Positions 44,573 to 56,310 of a DNA stretch of 64,000 nt are shown piece by piece. The stretch is from Moniliella sp. 'wahieum' (lineage: Eukaryota; Basidiomycota; Moniliellomycetes; Moniliellales; Moniliellaceae), in the NCBI GenBank assembly GCA_003971905.1, contig RSEE01000014.1, positions 186,001 to 250,000 on the forward strand, read 5' to 3'. Position numbers and translations under genes: made by a program. The notes beneath the pieces are model-generated. The model was not told the origin of the DNA. It saw only the letters and a program-made list of their open reading frames with translations, and did no database searches. The stretch's first letter is position 1. The number at the start of each line of letters is the position of its first letter.

Positions 44573-45670
44573 TCAGCTGCCCCGTGACACGTTCCCAGCC
44601 ACCCGCAGCCAGAGTATCGGTGATATTATTTGCCCTCTCCAGCGTGGAAGGCGTCCAGCGTGGAATGGTGGACCGGGGGAACGGTGGCTACGGTGGCGAC
44701 GGTGGACTGGGGGAACGGTGGCTAAGGTGGCGACACAGCAGACCGGGCCGTAGGCCCGGTGGTCTTCTCGTTGTACATATAGGTGGTAGCCTGGTGGCGA
44801 ACGGTGAGGGTAGGCCTGTGCCCAACGATGGTTCATCGTTTCGTACTCCCTTGTCACAGTACGAATTTGAGTAGTCGCATATGCATAGAGCTTTTGAATT
44901 TTCCCGATTTGGTTCTTGAGCTCTTGGTACTCTTCTTCCTTGTCCCAGCCCTGAGGAGGCTCAGGGGGACTGCTGTCCATCGCCTTGCTACCACGTACGG
45001 GAGAAGTTCGTTTCTTATATTCGTCTTGCGGCGGATCAGGTACAACAAATCGGGTCGACTAGCACAGAAGTAAGGGTGCTTAAATTTCCACATGTGGCCA
45101 AACGTTTCGAGGCTGATGGTGCTTGCTGGCAGGCCAAAAAGTTGCTTGAGCCAAGCAGGCTCTTTTGTGATGTTTTCGAACCGAGCTTGTCGAGTGTGCC
45201 GACAAAGGAAGCAAAGCTGGAGTACTTTTTGTTGAAGCCGATGCGAAGCACCACGCTTGTAAATTGATCGTCGTTCTGCATGTAATCAACAGGCATCGTA
45301 TCACAGGCACAGTCTTTGTTCAGAACACCTACCCAGCAATACAACACATCTGAGTCAAAAAGAAAGAGAGTATTGACGTACAACAATCAGAAATGAGTCA
45401 CCAGTAGATGACCAGCGCACGAGGTGGTTCCACGCACCATCTTCGAGCATGTCAAAGAGCTTGCGGATAACACGAGGGGGTTTGTCCTGTTGGGACCCCT
45501 TCTTCTTTTTTCCCACTTTGGCGCTCGTTCCCCGGGTGGGTATGGCCGGGCGGGGCGGATAAAGTGCTTGACTCCCTCCGGATTGCCTGGCGGTTGTGTG
45601 TTGGAGGAGGAGGGTTGGTAGTATACTGCAGTGATCTGCACCGGGGGGAGAGCAGGTGCGGATATGACAT
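44573..45670 (-). CDS. Divergent heat-shock-factor-type DNA-binding protein, possibly decaying
   Basis: HSF-type DNA-binding domain protein, expected to be nuclear. Starting near ATG 45670 (MSYPHLLSPG), the sequence reaches a basic linker KVGKKKKGSQQDKPP and then the HSF helix RVIRKLFDMLEDGAWNHLVR plus WSSTGDSFLI (about 45,395-45,480). After an intron beginning near GTACGT (about 45,377), exon 2 has DQFTSVVLRIGFNKKYSSFA and SFVGTLDKLG, a degraded form of the invariant 'LP..FKH.NF.SFVRQLN.YGF'. Further on come WKFKHPYF and SRPDLLYLIRRK, as in the HSF wing/linker, and a heptad-bearing EEEYQELKNQIGKIQKLYAY (trimerisation-like). Key residues of the recognition helix (R-Q-L-N) are replaced. The last open frame runs without a stop into the dispersed repeat at 44,615-44,760 and ends at 44,573. 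It may be a fast-evolving gene or a pseudogene. It sits alone in a repeat-rich area. Confidence 0.6.
44615..44760. repeat. Dispersed repeat related to the terminal inverted repeat
   Basis: Shares CCAGCGTGGAA, GGTGGACCGGGGGAACGG, TGGCTACGGTGGCGA and the palindrome ACCGGGCCGTAGGCCCGGT with the arms of the inverted repeat at 63,510-64,000. An internal CCAGCGTGGAA and GGGGGAACGGTGGCTA are each doubled. It lies at the 3' end of the HSF-type gene. Confidence 0.8.
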
Positions 45671-47942
45671 GGGGGATGGCGGGCGGTGGGTGATGGTGGG
45701 AGGGTGGATGGAAGGAAATCCAGATGCACCCCCCTACTTATACTACTGTGGGGGAAGGATGCTCTCGTCTCGTGCGGAAGGAATGTCTGCCCCCCCGCTG
45801 AGACGCAAGAGGAGAAGCCGAGACTGCCGAACCATTCAATCAATAATCATCGATCATCTTCCAGTTGTGTGTGCTCTACTACTGCTCACTTGCTGTTACT
45901 GTGTCTATCTACAGTCGTCACTTGCGCCACGGCGACGCGTCATTAGTCACTCCTGGTCTGTTTACGCGGTACGGAAAAGAGCGGGGCCCCGCCGCCTGGG
46001 GTTGCGACTTCCGGGTGCCGCAGGACACGAGTAGTAAACGTTGGACGGGTCTCAATTGCGACTCAAACTTCGCATCGCGTCATGCAAAGGTCTTAATATC
46101 CAACGGGACCAGAGGGAAACATCACCTCTGTGTCCGCGCCCAAAATGGCTCTCCACTGCTGCACCAACTAGAACACAGTCTACGCCCACTGCAACCCGCG
46201 TCCCGGACTGTGGGAAGAGTCCGTCCAAAAGTATACCGACAGCTTACCCGCGCACGTAGAGACTATACTATCAGAAAGGCTTTATTCTTCCCTCAAAGGC
46301 CTCATCAACCACTGCAGCACCATACACATGTTATGTTACTCATACCCCGTTACTTTCATATCATACCAACAAAAAATGGGTAGCACGCTGTGTGGTACTG
46401 TGCATAACCAACAGTTTCACCACGGTGCTAATATACTAGCATCGTGGACAACACCCCAACTCTTCCCTTCAAAAAACAGAGCGAACTAATAATAGCCAAA
46501 AGGGACAGGTACAACGCTCACTGTATTCCGTTGTCATGCATAGTTGCCAATTAGGGTCACTATAGTAGGTATAATACTGACCAACGCGGCACTCTGCGCC
46601 ACTCTCCTCACCCTAGCGTAATTCGATCTTATAGTATGCCTTCATGAAGCGACTGAGTCGGAAGCAGAGTATACACTCACAGACGGATGTACACTAAAGT
46701 CTGCCTCAGATTATATCTAACTGGCTAAACCAAACACAAACCACAACGTTGGCAAGTTTCCTGTGATTCTTACGGCGTATATTCACCGGGCTCTCCCTAC
46801 TACGAGAAAAGCAAAATACGCTCGCAAGGTAATAGGCCGTTGATGCTTCAATGATTGAGTGTGCAGTTCGGACATCACAACAGAGACCGCCATACACCGG
46901 AAAGATGGATGCTAAGGAAACTTGTGTACGACTGCCATGCATGAAGAGTAGTAACGTGTCTGAAGCCTTTGGGGTTGAGGGACCGAGAGTGTGGCAGCGG
47001 GTGACAAACACCGCCAGAGCTGGGACGAGGGACTGGACTTGGCCTCGATTCGAGCTGGAAGAGGGCCCGCGCGACTCGACTGGAATTGGATTCGACATAG
47101 TAGCTGTAGGATGATCCACCCGACAGGACACTGGAGAGGTGGGAGGGGATAAACAGACGAGGACAGATATCGAGGAGACGATTACGGGAAGAGACAATGT
47201 TCCTTATACCGGATGAATTGGCTGGAAACGAGCAAGACTCAGTGGCCTTTATAACCCACCGACTTCACGTGTCCAGGGGACGATTGTTGTTGCACGGATA
47301 CGTGTGGCCCTGGTTGCCACACTGCTGGCACCGCTCATGGTTCGAACAATGACACGATGGAGCTTGGTTGAGTTTGGGAGCGAGCTCTATTATGGGCTTG
47401 GGTAGAGCAAAGGGGGACCATAGACTGTAGAGTAGATTAGATCGGATCACATCCAACGCTACCCATAAAACATCACACCGACTCTCCTTCAAAAGGCGTG
47501 TCCTGGCGCCTTGCCATCAGGGGGTAGTTTCTGCATCATACTCAGTCCACTCCAACGAGGAGGCGATGGCATTACCGTTGGTCATTCAACGAACCTGGGG
47601 TCGGCGGGGTGTTGAGCCACCGTGGGTGTTGGCTCCTGTGTTTTGGCCAACGTCCTTTAGTCACTAGTCATCCCTGCACTCAGGGCTAGGAGTTGCTTTT
47701 CGCTTCTGTGTTTTCTTTGTTCCGCAGCCTATTGTTCCAATTGAGCGCGGTGGACAGTCAATTCATTCAATCAACTCCAGCTGCAATGTTCAACAACCGT
47801 CGACGTGCGAGGGCCGTGTGCTGACATAAGCCGGATGCCGGTCCGTCGCGTGCCCCGAAGCGACGGCCGTCGCGGTCGCCATCACCCCCATCGCCTCGGC
47901 CCGCCCCTCCCCGTCCCCCCCCCTTGGTCGTGGCGTCTCACC
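45671..47942. other. Gene-poor region, LTR-like fragments, then CTR9 promoter
   Basis: About 46,945-47,480 resembles parts of the solo LTR at 42,331 (GTAACGTGTCTGAAGCCT, then GACAAACAC.GCC, CTGGAAACG) and is a decayed relative. The rest has no recognisable gene. The last ~350 bp are the CTR9 promoter and leader. Confidence 0.45.
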
Positions 47943-50900
47943 ATGAGCGACGACCGCCTGCTCACCATCCCCGTGGGTGGCAACCAGTACATCGACGTCG
48001 ACCCACCCGTCTCTTTGCCCCCCGCCGTGCCCAACGAGGAGGCGGTCGACTTTGACTTCCTTCTCCAAGTCTTGGGCGATGAGCGCCCCCCGCCCAAGTA
48101 CTGGCTCGGTCGCTGCATACTGTGCCGCCAATGGCCATCCTGCTGAGGCCGAGGAGGTGTGTCGCGCCGTGCAATTAGCATCTTTGGCCGTCTCGCCCGG
48201 GGATGCGCCTGCTCCCGAGCTCGTCGGTGTTTACAATCCATTGCGTCCCTCCTTCTCGCCCGCGCCCGCGACGCTCCTACGTCCCTTCTCCCGGATGCTC
48301 GCTTCAAGATCCTTGATCCCAAGGCTGTTCCTCTTCGTTCGGCCTTGTTTTCGGAAGCGGACACGCTTCTGCGCCAAGCTGAATCTCTTGCTCATCTTGT
48401 CCGCCCTCCCCCTGCCGGCCACCCAACCCATTTGCCTATGCCCGCCAGCTCACCGACCTGTCCAAGGGCGTTCTGTTTCTATCCCGGGACATGCGTGATC
48501 AGGCCATGTCTGCGTTCGAAAAGATCTTGGCCAGTCGCCCGTACCACGCGATCGCGCTGCTGGGCAAAGGATGCCTGCTGCTGCGTCGCAAGAGCAGCGA
48601 GGCGCTAGCGGTGTACCAAGTGGCGCTGCACGTATATGTGGCTCAAAGCTCACTGGTCCTGACCCACGGATTGGTATCGGGTTGGCGTACTGGGGCCTGG
48701 AGCGTTACAGTGAGGCACGCCGAGCGTGGCGTCGCAGCTTGGTGTTGGACCCGACGAACCACAGCGCGTTGACACTGCTCGGTCTCTCGTCGCTCTACCT
48801 GTTCAAGTCCAGTTCCCCGCTTCTTTCTCAGGGCGGAAACGAGGACGCCCTGCGCCAAGACTACTATGCAGAGGGCATCCGCCTCCTTTCGCGAGCTTTC
48901 CACATCAACGATCGCACTGCCATCACGGCCGTCGCCTTGGCAGAGCACACTTTATCAGCAAGGCCACCTTGGTGATCTCCTCTGGTCTCCTCTCTGACGA
49001 GTCTGACACGCACTGGGAAGTCGTACGTGACATGTTGAACCGCGCCTTGACGCTGGGAGAGCAAGCGATCCAGTATGCCGATGCGTCCCGCTCCACGATC
49101 CAAGCCAAGCTCCAACACGCGCGCGCACTTCATTTCATGTCCTACCTTCCTGGTGGCGAGATCGCGCTTCGAACGGTAGCCCAGCGCTTCTATACCTCCG
49201 TTTTGGAGGACAGTACCCGCTTGGCCCTGGCGCGCAGCTCGGGGCAGCTGCGGGTACCGTAGCAACCAAACACATTCCTCCCCCTGAAGCCCTCGCAGCC
49301 ATCGGTTTGGCCCAGATTCAAATTTCGACCGGAAGCACCGCACCGGCCAAGGAGACGCTGCTGAAGTACACTACCAAGGCCATGACCGGCGGTTCGAGCG
49401 GGGTGGAGATCCTTTTGTTGGCTGCTGCCCTGCGTGCGCGGCAGAACAACAGCGAAGAGCCTCGGCAGATGCTGGAGCGTGCTCTCAAGGTAATTGAAGC
49501 AGCACAAGAGCAAGTGGGGGTGGATGAGACGATGCGGGTGGCTGGCCAAGGCCCGATGTTTAGTGCATCAGGCGATCCCCATCAAGTACCCTGGAAGGGA
49601 GAGCAACTTTACACGGGCTCGGTCCATGCGCTTGCTCGCCTGGGGCAGCAAGATCCCTACATCTACATTGACTTGGCCCAAATGGTCCAGACGCAGGATT
49701 CTGGTCTGGCTGGAAGAGCATACGCATCGGCGCTTAGAATTCTCAATGAGCGTGGCTTGGGGCCGCGCGATCAGATGCTGGCCTACCGTGTGCGGGCCAA
49801 TCTGGCTGCCCTCATTGCTCTTGGGTCCCAATTGTCGGATGCGGAAGTGGAGGAAAAGACGGCATCGCTCAACTTGGCTTTGGATGAGATCCAAGGCGTG
49901 CTGGCTCAAGTTGGGAGCAACAAGGACGAACCAATCCGGGTTGTTTCGCAGTACAATCTCGGTCGCACCTATGAACTGGCGGGGAAGCGCGCTGACGCAC
50001 AGCACGCGTACGAGCAGCTGCTCCAGGAGCACCCTGAGTATGTCGACGCCAAGGTCCGTCTGGCGCTCATGTACAGCGACCACAAGGCCAGTCGGGAGGA
50101 ACGAGACCATGCATACACTCTGTTCCGCGAGTCGATTGCCTCGGCCCCGGCCAACCTGGATGCTCGGCTAGCCTATGCAGTTTTCTTGGCTGGTGAGTTG
50201 CCCGGGTCGCCCTCGAACGTCAACTGGCTCAGTCTCCGAGACTTTTTGGCAGAGCCGCTCAAGCCGCCTGACATGGGTGCCTCGACGTTTGGTTCCAAAG
50301 CAGCAGCAGCCGAGCTGCAGGCCAAAGCGCGTCGGGACGCCACATCGCTGGCTGCGCTCGGCTGGTCCTACTACCAAACCGTTTTGGCCCAGCGTAACAA
50401 GCCCGCTGCAGGCAAGACGGCGGAGCAGGCCAAGGCGGAGCGGACCAAGGGGTTGTTCCGTGCAGTTGACCTCTTTGACCGGGCGATTGCGGTGGACAAA
50501 AAGTGTGCCTTTGCTGCCCAAGGCTTGGCCATCTTACTCAGCGAGGATGTGTTTGAGATCACTGAGCGCGGTTCCAACCTCTCCCTTCAGGAACGCTATC
50601 ATCGGAACGCGGACGAGGCCATCTCGATCTTGTCTAAGGTCCGCGAGGTCCGCAACGATGCCAGTGTGCACATTTGTATTGGCCATGCCCTGATGCGCAA
50701 GAAAGAGTATTTCCGAGCAATCAAGAGTGTACGTCCTGCCCTCTCACATTCCTTTGTCTGTCTGACTGCCATACTGACCTTCTCTGGTGATGGCAGTACG
50801 AGCTTGCTGAAAGCCTGTACCATCCTCAGGGGTTGCTACTTACTTCGTTGCTGCAGAGCATGGCCCGAGCCGAGTATGCCGAGGGGCTTTTGGTCCGCTC

Positions 50901-51987
50901 CCCTACGCACTTGGGGAATGCGATTGCCTATTTGGTTCGAGCACAGCGTCAGCTGAAGGAGATCAATACGACCAGCTCGTTGCTTGAGGCACGGTGGGTG
51001 AGCTACAATGAGGCGGTACTGCGGCAGCGTCTGCTAGCGCTGCTGCATGACGTTGGACCGCAGTATCGTTCTGCCAAGGAGATGCGTGAGGCGATCGAAG
51101 GAATGAAGCAGGCAGTGGAGCTGATGACGAGCTTGACCCCGTTGGCCTCGGCGCGCCAATTGTCTCATATTACTGCGGATGTGGTGGAGCAACGGATCAA
51201 GTTTGCGACAGGCACTCTGTTGCCCCAAGCCGAAGTCGACTTGGCGCAGCAAGAAGCGTATGAAGCGCAGGAGCAGACCAAGATCAAGGCGGCGGAGGAG
51301 ACGCGGGCTGAACGACAACGTCTGCTCGCCGAGAAGGCGCAAGAGGCCGAGGCGGAGCGGCAGCGTCGGGCGGAAGAACTGGTGCGCCGTCGCGAGGTGG
51401 CGAAGGAACAGTTGAACGAGAAGCTCGACTGGTCCGTGCTCGAGGCTGTGGGGCAAGAGAAGAAGGCACCGCGCCCCAAGAAGGACAAGGCATCGAAAAA
51501 GAAGGGTCGCAAGAACCAGCGTGGGGAAGGAGAAGGCGACGATGCCGTTCTCTCGGATGGAAGCGATCTCTTTGCTTCGGCTGGTTCCGACGCGGACGAT
51601 GGAGATCCCGAGGAAGCCGAGGCCAAGCGGCAACGCAAAGCGAACGCAGCCTTGGCCCGAATCAAGAAGTCCAAGAGCAAGAAGGGCACGGGTAAGGGTA
51701 AGAGCAAGGGCAAAGGGCGTGGCAAGCGTCGCACTCGTAAGGTTGCCAGTGACGAGTCGGGTGATGAGGAGGACACCCCTCCCGATCTCAACGATGAGTC
51801 GGAGGAGTCGGGGAGTGAGTCGGATGCCCGTCCGAAGAAACGGGCGCGGAAATCAACTCAAATGTAAGTGCCTTTCTGACTTGTTGTATACTAAGTGCAA
51901 GGAAACTGAACACTTTTTCTTCCTTTCCTCCTCCTGTTTGGCAGTATGGACGACGACGACATCATCGACTCGGACGAAGAGTTTTGA
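47943..51987 (+). CDS. CTR9: PAF1 complex TPR subunit CTR9
   Basis: Scaffold of the PAF1 complex that travels with RNA polymerase II and supports histone H2B ubiquitylation. ATG 47943 gives MSDDRLLTIPVGGNQYIDVD, the conserved CTR9 N-terminus, then FLLQVLGDERPPPKYWL and AAYCAANGHPAEAEEVCR (first TPR). More TPRs follow: DQAMSAFEKILASRPYHAIA, AYWGLERYSEARRAWRRSLV, LGRTYELAGKRADAQHAYEQ, AAKSAEYF-type ALMRKKEYFRAIKS, and ESLYHPQGLLLTSLLQSMAR. Introns at 50,729-50,796 (GTACGT) and 51,864-51,944. The C-terminus is a charged coiled coil, then a Lys/Ser/Glu-rich acidic tail ending MDDDDIIDSDEEF, as in other CTR9 proteins. The 5' third (about 48,110-49,310) changes frame several times without introns. 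The 3' two thirds are clean. An upstream in-frame ATG at 47,805 is less likely because the conserved start is at 47,943. Confidence 0.88.
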
Positions 51988-52851
51988 TTGTGGGCGTGGT
52001 TGTGGTTCGGTTAGCGCACTCCCAAAAAAATGCACCTTGTATCGACTGTTTGTTTGTTCTTGTCGTTGTGTCTCTAGCATGAGAGAGCGTCAGTGCATGC
52101 TACATGTTGCATTTGACGATTCAAGTTTCGACAGGCATCCGTCCGTGGTCCGGAGCCACCTTCCCACCCCGCTTTACTCCTCCACGCCCCTCACCTCCAC
52201 ACACGCAGTGACAGCGACAGGAAGGGAAGGGTGGTCTATATACTGTTTGGGGAAAGACTGCGGGGTTTACAGTGCCATTAGTCAGGCCTCAGACAAAGCA
52301 TCATCACTTTCTGAAGAGGTTGACAATCTCACAATATTGGCTGCATTCCTTTGGCCAAAAGTCCTCCTAACATCCTGTGCCCCAGGCACCGCTTCCCCTT
52401 TCCCCTCGACTACTTGCGCATAAGTCCAGTGAAGCCCGCAGAAGCAGGGAAAATGCCACTGGCCGTTGTCCCATAATACACACACCCGTACCTTCACCAT
52501 CACTTTGGTTGCCATGAAAGCTTCAAACCCACAATCGAATCGCCTGCGGACTGGATCTGGGTGTATGCTCTGTTGTGGCTTCGTAACTCCTGCCCACTCG
52601 ACGGTTACAGCTTGATTAAGGGCTTGGTGTTCGGCGTATTTGTGCGCCATCTCCGTCCGTATACTCTACTACCACTCAGCTCCTGCCCAAGTGTTGGGCG
52701 TACCCGCGTACCCGCGTCACCGCTGCTGGTTATAATACGAGGCGTTACATGTTATCCTTGGCACCATCTGCTCAATGTACTACAACACTTGGTGCTATAG
52801 GGCGCGTAGACATATTTTTTTCTTCTTTCTCCTCCAAGATACCTGCCCACA
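51988..52851. other. Convergent intergenic region CTR9 - uL23m
   Basis: 3' flanks of two convergent genes. No coding signature and no marked repeat. Confidence 0.45.
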
Positions 52852-54725
52852 TCAGGCCGATTCGTCCTTGTTGTCCTTGAGCATCTCGCCCGCCTTTTCT
52901 GCGACAATAGCTTCGTCCTGGAGCTTGCGCGCATGGATGGCGGTCAAGACATGTTTGACGTTGGCCGAAGGGATGCCCTGGCGACGGGTCATGAGCGTCG
53001 AAGGGATGCTGGCCACCAACGCGCCCGTCGAGTCGTACGCGTCCACCGGCTTGAGCAACTTGACCCCGCGCCAGCGTGTCATCACACGGAACGGATCACC
53101 GCGGATCATCATCTTGGACCGCTCATAAGCAATGTCGTCAGCCGACAAGGTCTTGCTAAAGGTCGGCATCACCTCGGGCCAAATAAAGGGCTCGAGCAAG
53201 CCCACTTCGAACTTCTTGAACGAAGGTCGGCCACCATCACGGGTCTTTTTACCAGTCAACGGGTTGCGACGGATGTGGGGGCGGAAGATCATGGAACGGA
53301 TAAAGGTGGTGCGCAATCCATAAACGGCCAAAAGGTAGCTACGCAATTGATGTTTGTCCACGCCGACAGAGGTGCGGAAGGTGGCCTTCCACGCATCGTA
53401 CGGCTTGCCCTGGGGGTGTAGTTCTTGACCATGCGAATGCGCATATCGGGCAAGAATTCCAGCTCACCCGCCCGTTCCGGCTGGGCGTACCAACGCGGCA
53501 TGGTCAAGTCAAACCCTTGGTCGACAAGGAGTTGTCGACGTACACCAAGCTCCGATCGCGGTTGTGCCAGCGGCAAGGAACTCCTCGTTGCGCTGAGCGG
53601 GTGTCATGGACATCCAATCGATGAACGCTTCCTGCTCCTCGGCAGCATCGAGTCGGCGCCCTTGCTGAGGAACTCGGAGAGAGCGACCTGCTGCGACTCG
53701 ACCGAAGTGGCAAGCTGGAAGCATGTCGGCCTTGTTGGTGACATCCATGCCTTGCATGTACTCGATTTGTTTTGCAAGACGGCTTTGCGTTTTTTGAGCG
53801 AGCGCACGTACTCGGCTTCTTCTGCCTCGATCGCCTTCAACTTAGCCTCGGGTAGCCTCTTGCACTTATTGGCAAACTGGGCTTGACTCCTCGTGCTGAA
53901 CAAGCAACGTGTCAACCTGGGTAATCATTTGTTCCATCTTGGCCACCCGTTCCTTGATCACCTCCTCCGACGGAAAGGGTACCCCGAGGTAACCCAGTTG
54001 CGCCAACCAAGGCGACGAATGCAATCGTACCGCACCTGGAGCATAGCGGCGGACTGGTCGGCTTCGCCCAAGGACTGCCAGATAGGCCAAAGGATGGTAT
54101 CAATCTCGGACTCGAGTTCGGACGGGGTCAAGGCAGTGTAATAATCCTCGTACGGCAGCTCGCCCGAAATCCACGATTCCACATCGACCAAATCTTCGCT
54201 CGACTCGGGCACTTGGTTCCCGGTATCCTTGAGGTAGGCGTGCAATTGCTCCTGCGACGGACGCCAAAGCATCGAGCGCGCCTGGACAAAGCGCCGCTTT
54301 TCATACGAGAGGGACGGGAGGTGGACCTTTCCAATGGACGCTCTCGCCTGGTGGTACAAGCCACCACCGCGGCTGCGGGACAAGCGGCCGACGTAAGTAA
54401 GTCTGCGCACCATCTTCTTGTACACTCTGGCCTGGCGCATGGCGTGCTTGCGGGTGGGGTCGGCAAAGGGGATGCGCTTGGGCTTTTTCGTGTGCGACAG
54501 GGGGTTTTCGGGGGCGATCACACGGGCCTGGAGAGCGGTCTGGTTGGCGGCGGCAGCGACGACGGGGGAAGCCTGGGCGGCGGGGGCGGGCACGTCGGCT
54601 GCGTCGGAGGCGGTGGCAAGCATGCGCTTGGCGATGGGGACGAGGGGGCGGCGGGGCGCGCGCGGCGAGGCGGCGGCCGCCGCGTGGGCAACGGCGCGGC
54701 GCACGGCAGACGTCAGCCGGTACAT
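52852..54725 (-). CDS. MRP20: Mitochondrial large-subunit ribosomal protein uL23m (MRP20-like), long N-terminal part
   Basis: Mitoribosomal protein at the exit tunnel. ATG 54725 gives MYRLTSAVRRAVAHAAAAAS then RAPRRPLVPIAKRML, a classic mitochondrial presequence. Then follow KHAMRQARVYKKMVRRLTYV, VHLPSLSYEKRRFVQARSML, an acidic region with LTPSELESEIDTILWPIWQS, and helices around AKLKAIEAEEAEYVRSLKKR. The uL23 domain is at the C-terminus: FLPDMRIRMVKNYTP, VDKHQLRSYLLAVYGLRTTF, IRSMIFRPHIRRNPLTGKKT, KKFEVGLLEPFIWPEVMPTF. It ends DNKDESA at 52,852. In the given frames the gene is cut into about five pieces (changes near 54,000, 53,890, 53,640, 53,560 and 53,400). The ~370-residue N-terminal part is longer than usual for uL23m and could be a lineage-specific extension or a second, fused gene. 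An upstream in-frame ATG (54,797) is possible. Confidence 0.72.
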
Positions 54726-55078
54726 CGGATCCTTCGTGGTCGTCGGAGCGCAGAAGGCAGAGCGAGCGCTGGCCGGCCAAACATTCTCGGCGTCCATTCC
54801 GCCGCGGGCGGAACTTAGGTGTGGCGGACCCCTTGCAATTGCGGTTGAAACGTAAAAAAAGAAAACACATCCCAACCATGCCATGTTGCACTGCAACGAC
54901 CAGTGGGTTATGACTGCTACTGCTACTGCTACTACTCTCTCCTGCTGCCCTATCCGCGTCACCTGCTGGCCCCCTCGCTTAGGGTCCGTGGCGTTTTGTG
55001 TTGCATTCTGGTCGCGTCTCTGGGGGCCCTGGTCTCGGACGCGCAATACCATATGCCAGCTCACGCCCACGCTCACGC
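54726..55078. other. Intergenic region uL23m - HEM13
   Basis: About 350 bp holding the uL23m promoter and the HEM13 3' flank (both genes on the minus strand). CACGCCCACGCTCACGC repeats lie near 55,062-55,090. No gene. Confidence 0.45.
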
Positions 55079-56310
55079 TTACGCCCACTCCCTCGGCTCC
55101 CGCAGCACCGCAACCGTCTTACGTTCGGCCTCGCCTTCGCCCGGCGGCGCCCGCTCGATGCCCGTGTCGGGTCCCGAGAAGCGTTCCATGTACTGCCATC
55201 CGGCTTGGAGCGGCAGCTCATCAGGATGCTCTCGATGCGCGCGCCGGGCGTCTGGAGTCCAAACTTGGTCCCGCGGTCGTACACAAGGTTGAACTCGACG
55301 TAGCGGCCGAGTCGGATCTGTTGCCAGGCGAGGTCGTGGTCGGTGTAAGGAGTAGCTTTGCGTTTTTCGACAATGGGTACGTAGGCCGGGACAAAAGCGT
55401 CGCCGAGGCTACGCACCGTAGCAAACAAGCTCTCCAGATCATGTTTTTGGCTCGACACGGCCGTTTGGGGCGCATGCTTCGTACCGTCAAAGAGCGAGAT
55501 GTGAGCGGGTTCCAACGGGTCGGACAGAGCAAGGTCATCAAAAAAGATGCCCCCGACACCGCGGTTTTCGTTGCGATGAGGGATCCAAAAGTACTTATCG
55601 CACCACCGTTTCCAGGCAGGGTAAAACCCCGTGTCGTGCTTGTCGGCGGCCTGCTTGAGCGTCTGGTGGAAATGAGTGGCATCTTCCTCGTTGAGGTACA
55701 TGGGCGTCAAGTCGGCGCCCCCGCCAAACCACCACGCCACAGGCTCCGTCTTGCCATCGTCGCCCTTCTTGGCCTGTTCAAACCTAGGGTTGGCCGATCC
55801 ATCCTTGAGAGTGGGCGGGTGGGTAAGCTCAAAGTAGCGGTAATTCAAGTGGGTGGTAGGGCAAAACGGGTTTTTGGGGTGGATCACCATGCTCAGTCCA
55901 GCGGCATAAAACGGCAAGCCAGTGATCTCGGCTGCGGAGCCATCGATTTTGTACCCCGTCTTTTCGACCAAATTGGAATGGTTGGCGCTCATCTGCCGAA
56001 TGGCAGCAGGCGGCAGGTGACCATGGACAATGGAGATGTTGACGCCAGCCTTGTTGAACGTCTCGCCACCCTGGACGACACAGGAGATCCCTTCGCCACC
56101 TTCCTTGCGGGTCCACTGGTCCACAATGAACTTCTCGCTGGGTTCGGTCGCTTGAAGCGCCTGGACGATCCGGTACTGGAGATCCTTAATGTAGGTCTCC
56201 ATACGCAACCGCATCGGCTTGGACGGATCGTCCAGTACCTTGAGATCCAGCTTGGAGACATCGGGCAGGTTGGCCTTGGAGGATTTCCAAGCGTCGGTCG
56301 AAGCAGACAT
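55079..56310 (-). CDS. HEM13: Coproporphyrinogen III oxidase (oxygen-dependent)
   Basis: Converts coproporphyrinogen III to protoporphyrinogen IX with O2 in haem synthesis; cytosolic/peripheral in fungi (EC 1.3.3.3). ATG 56310 gives MSASTDAWKSSKANLPDVSK. Family blocks in order: SMRLRMETYI-like PMRLRMETYIKDLQ, GGISCV-type GEGISCVVQGGETFNKAGVN, ISIVHGHLP, GAGLSMVIHP-type YAAGLSMVIHPKNP, THLNYRYFEL, WWFGGGADLTPMYLNEEDAT, HFHQTLKQA, CDKYFWIPHRNENRGVGGIF, LAWQQIRLGRYVEFNLVYDR and GTKFGLQTPGARIESILMS. The last ~50 residues (LPLQAGWQY..., ending LREPREWA) are in the next frame because one base seems missing after ILMS (near 55,223). With that the stop is TAA at 55,079. No introns are seen. The catalytic region is complete. 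Confidence 0.95.

Noticed and set aside
47790-48364. Minus-strand frame opposite the CTR9 start
   Set aside because: The plus strand carries the conserved CTR9 N-terminus and first TPR; the antisense frame is a shadow.
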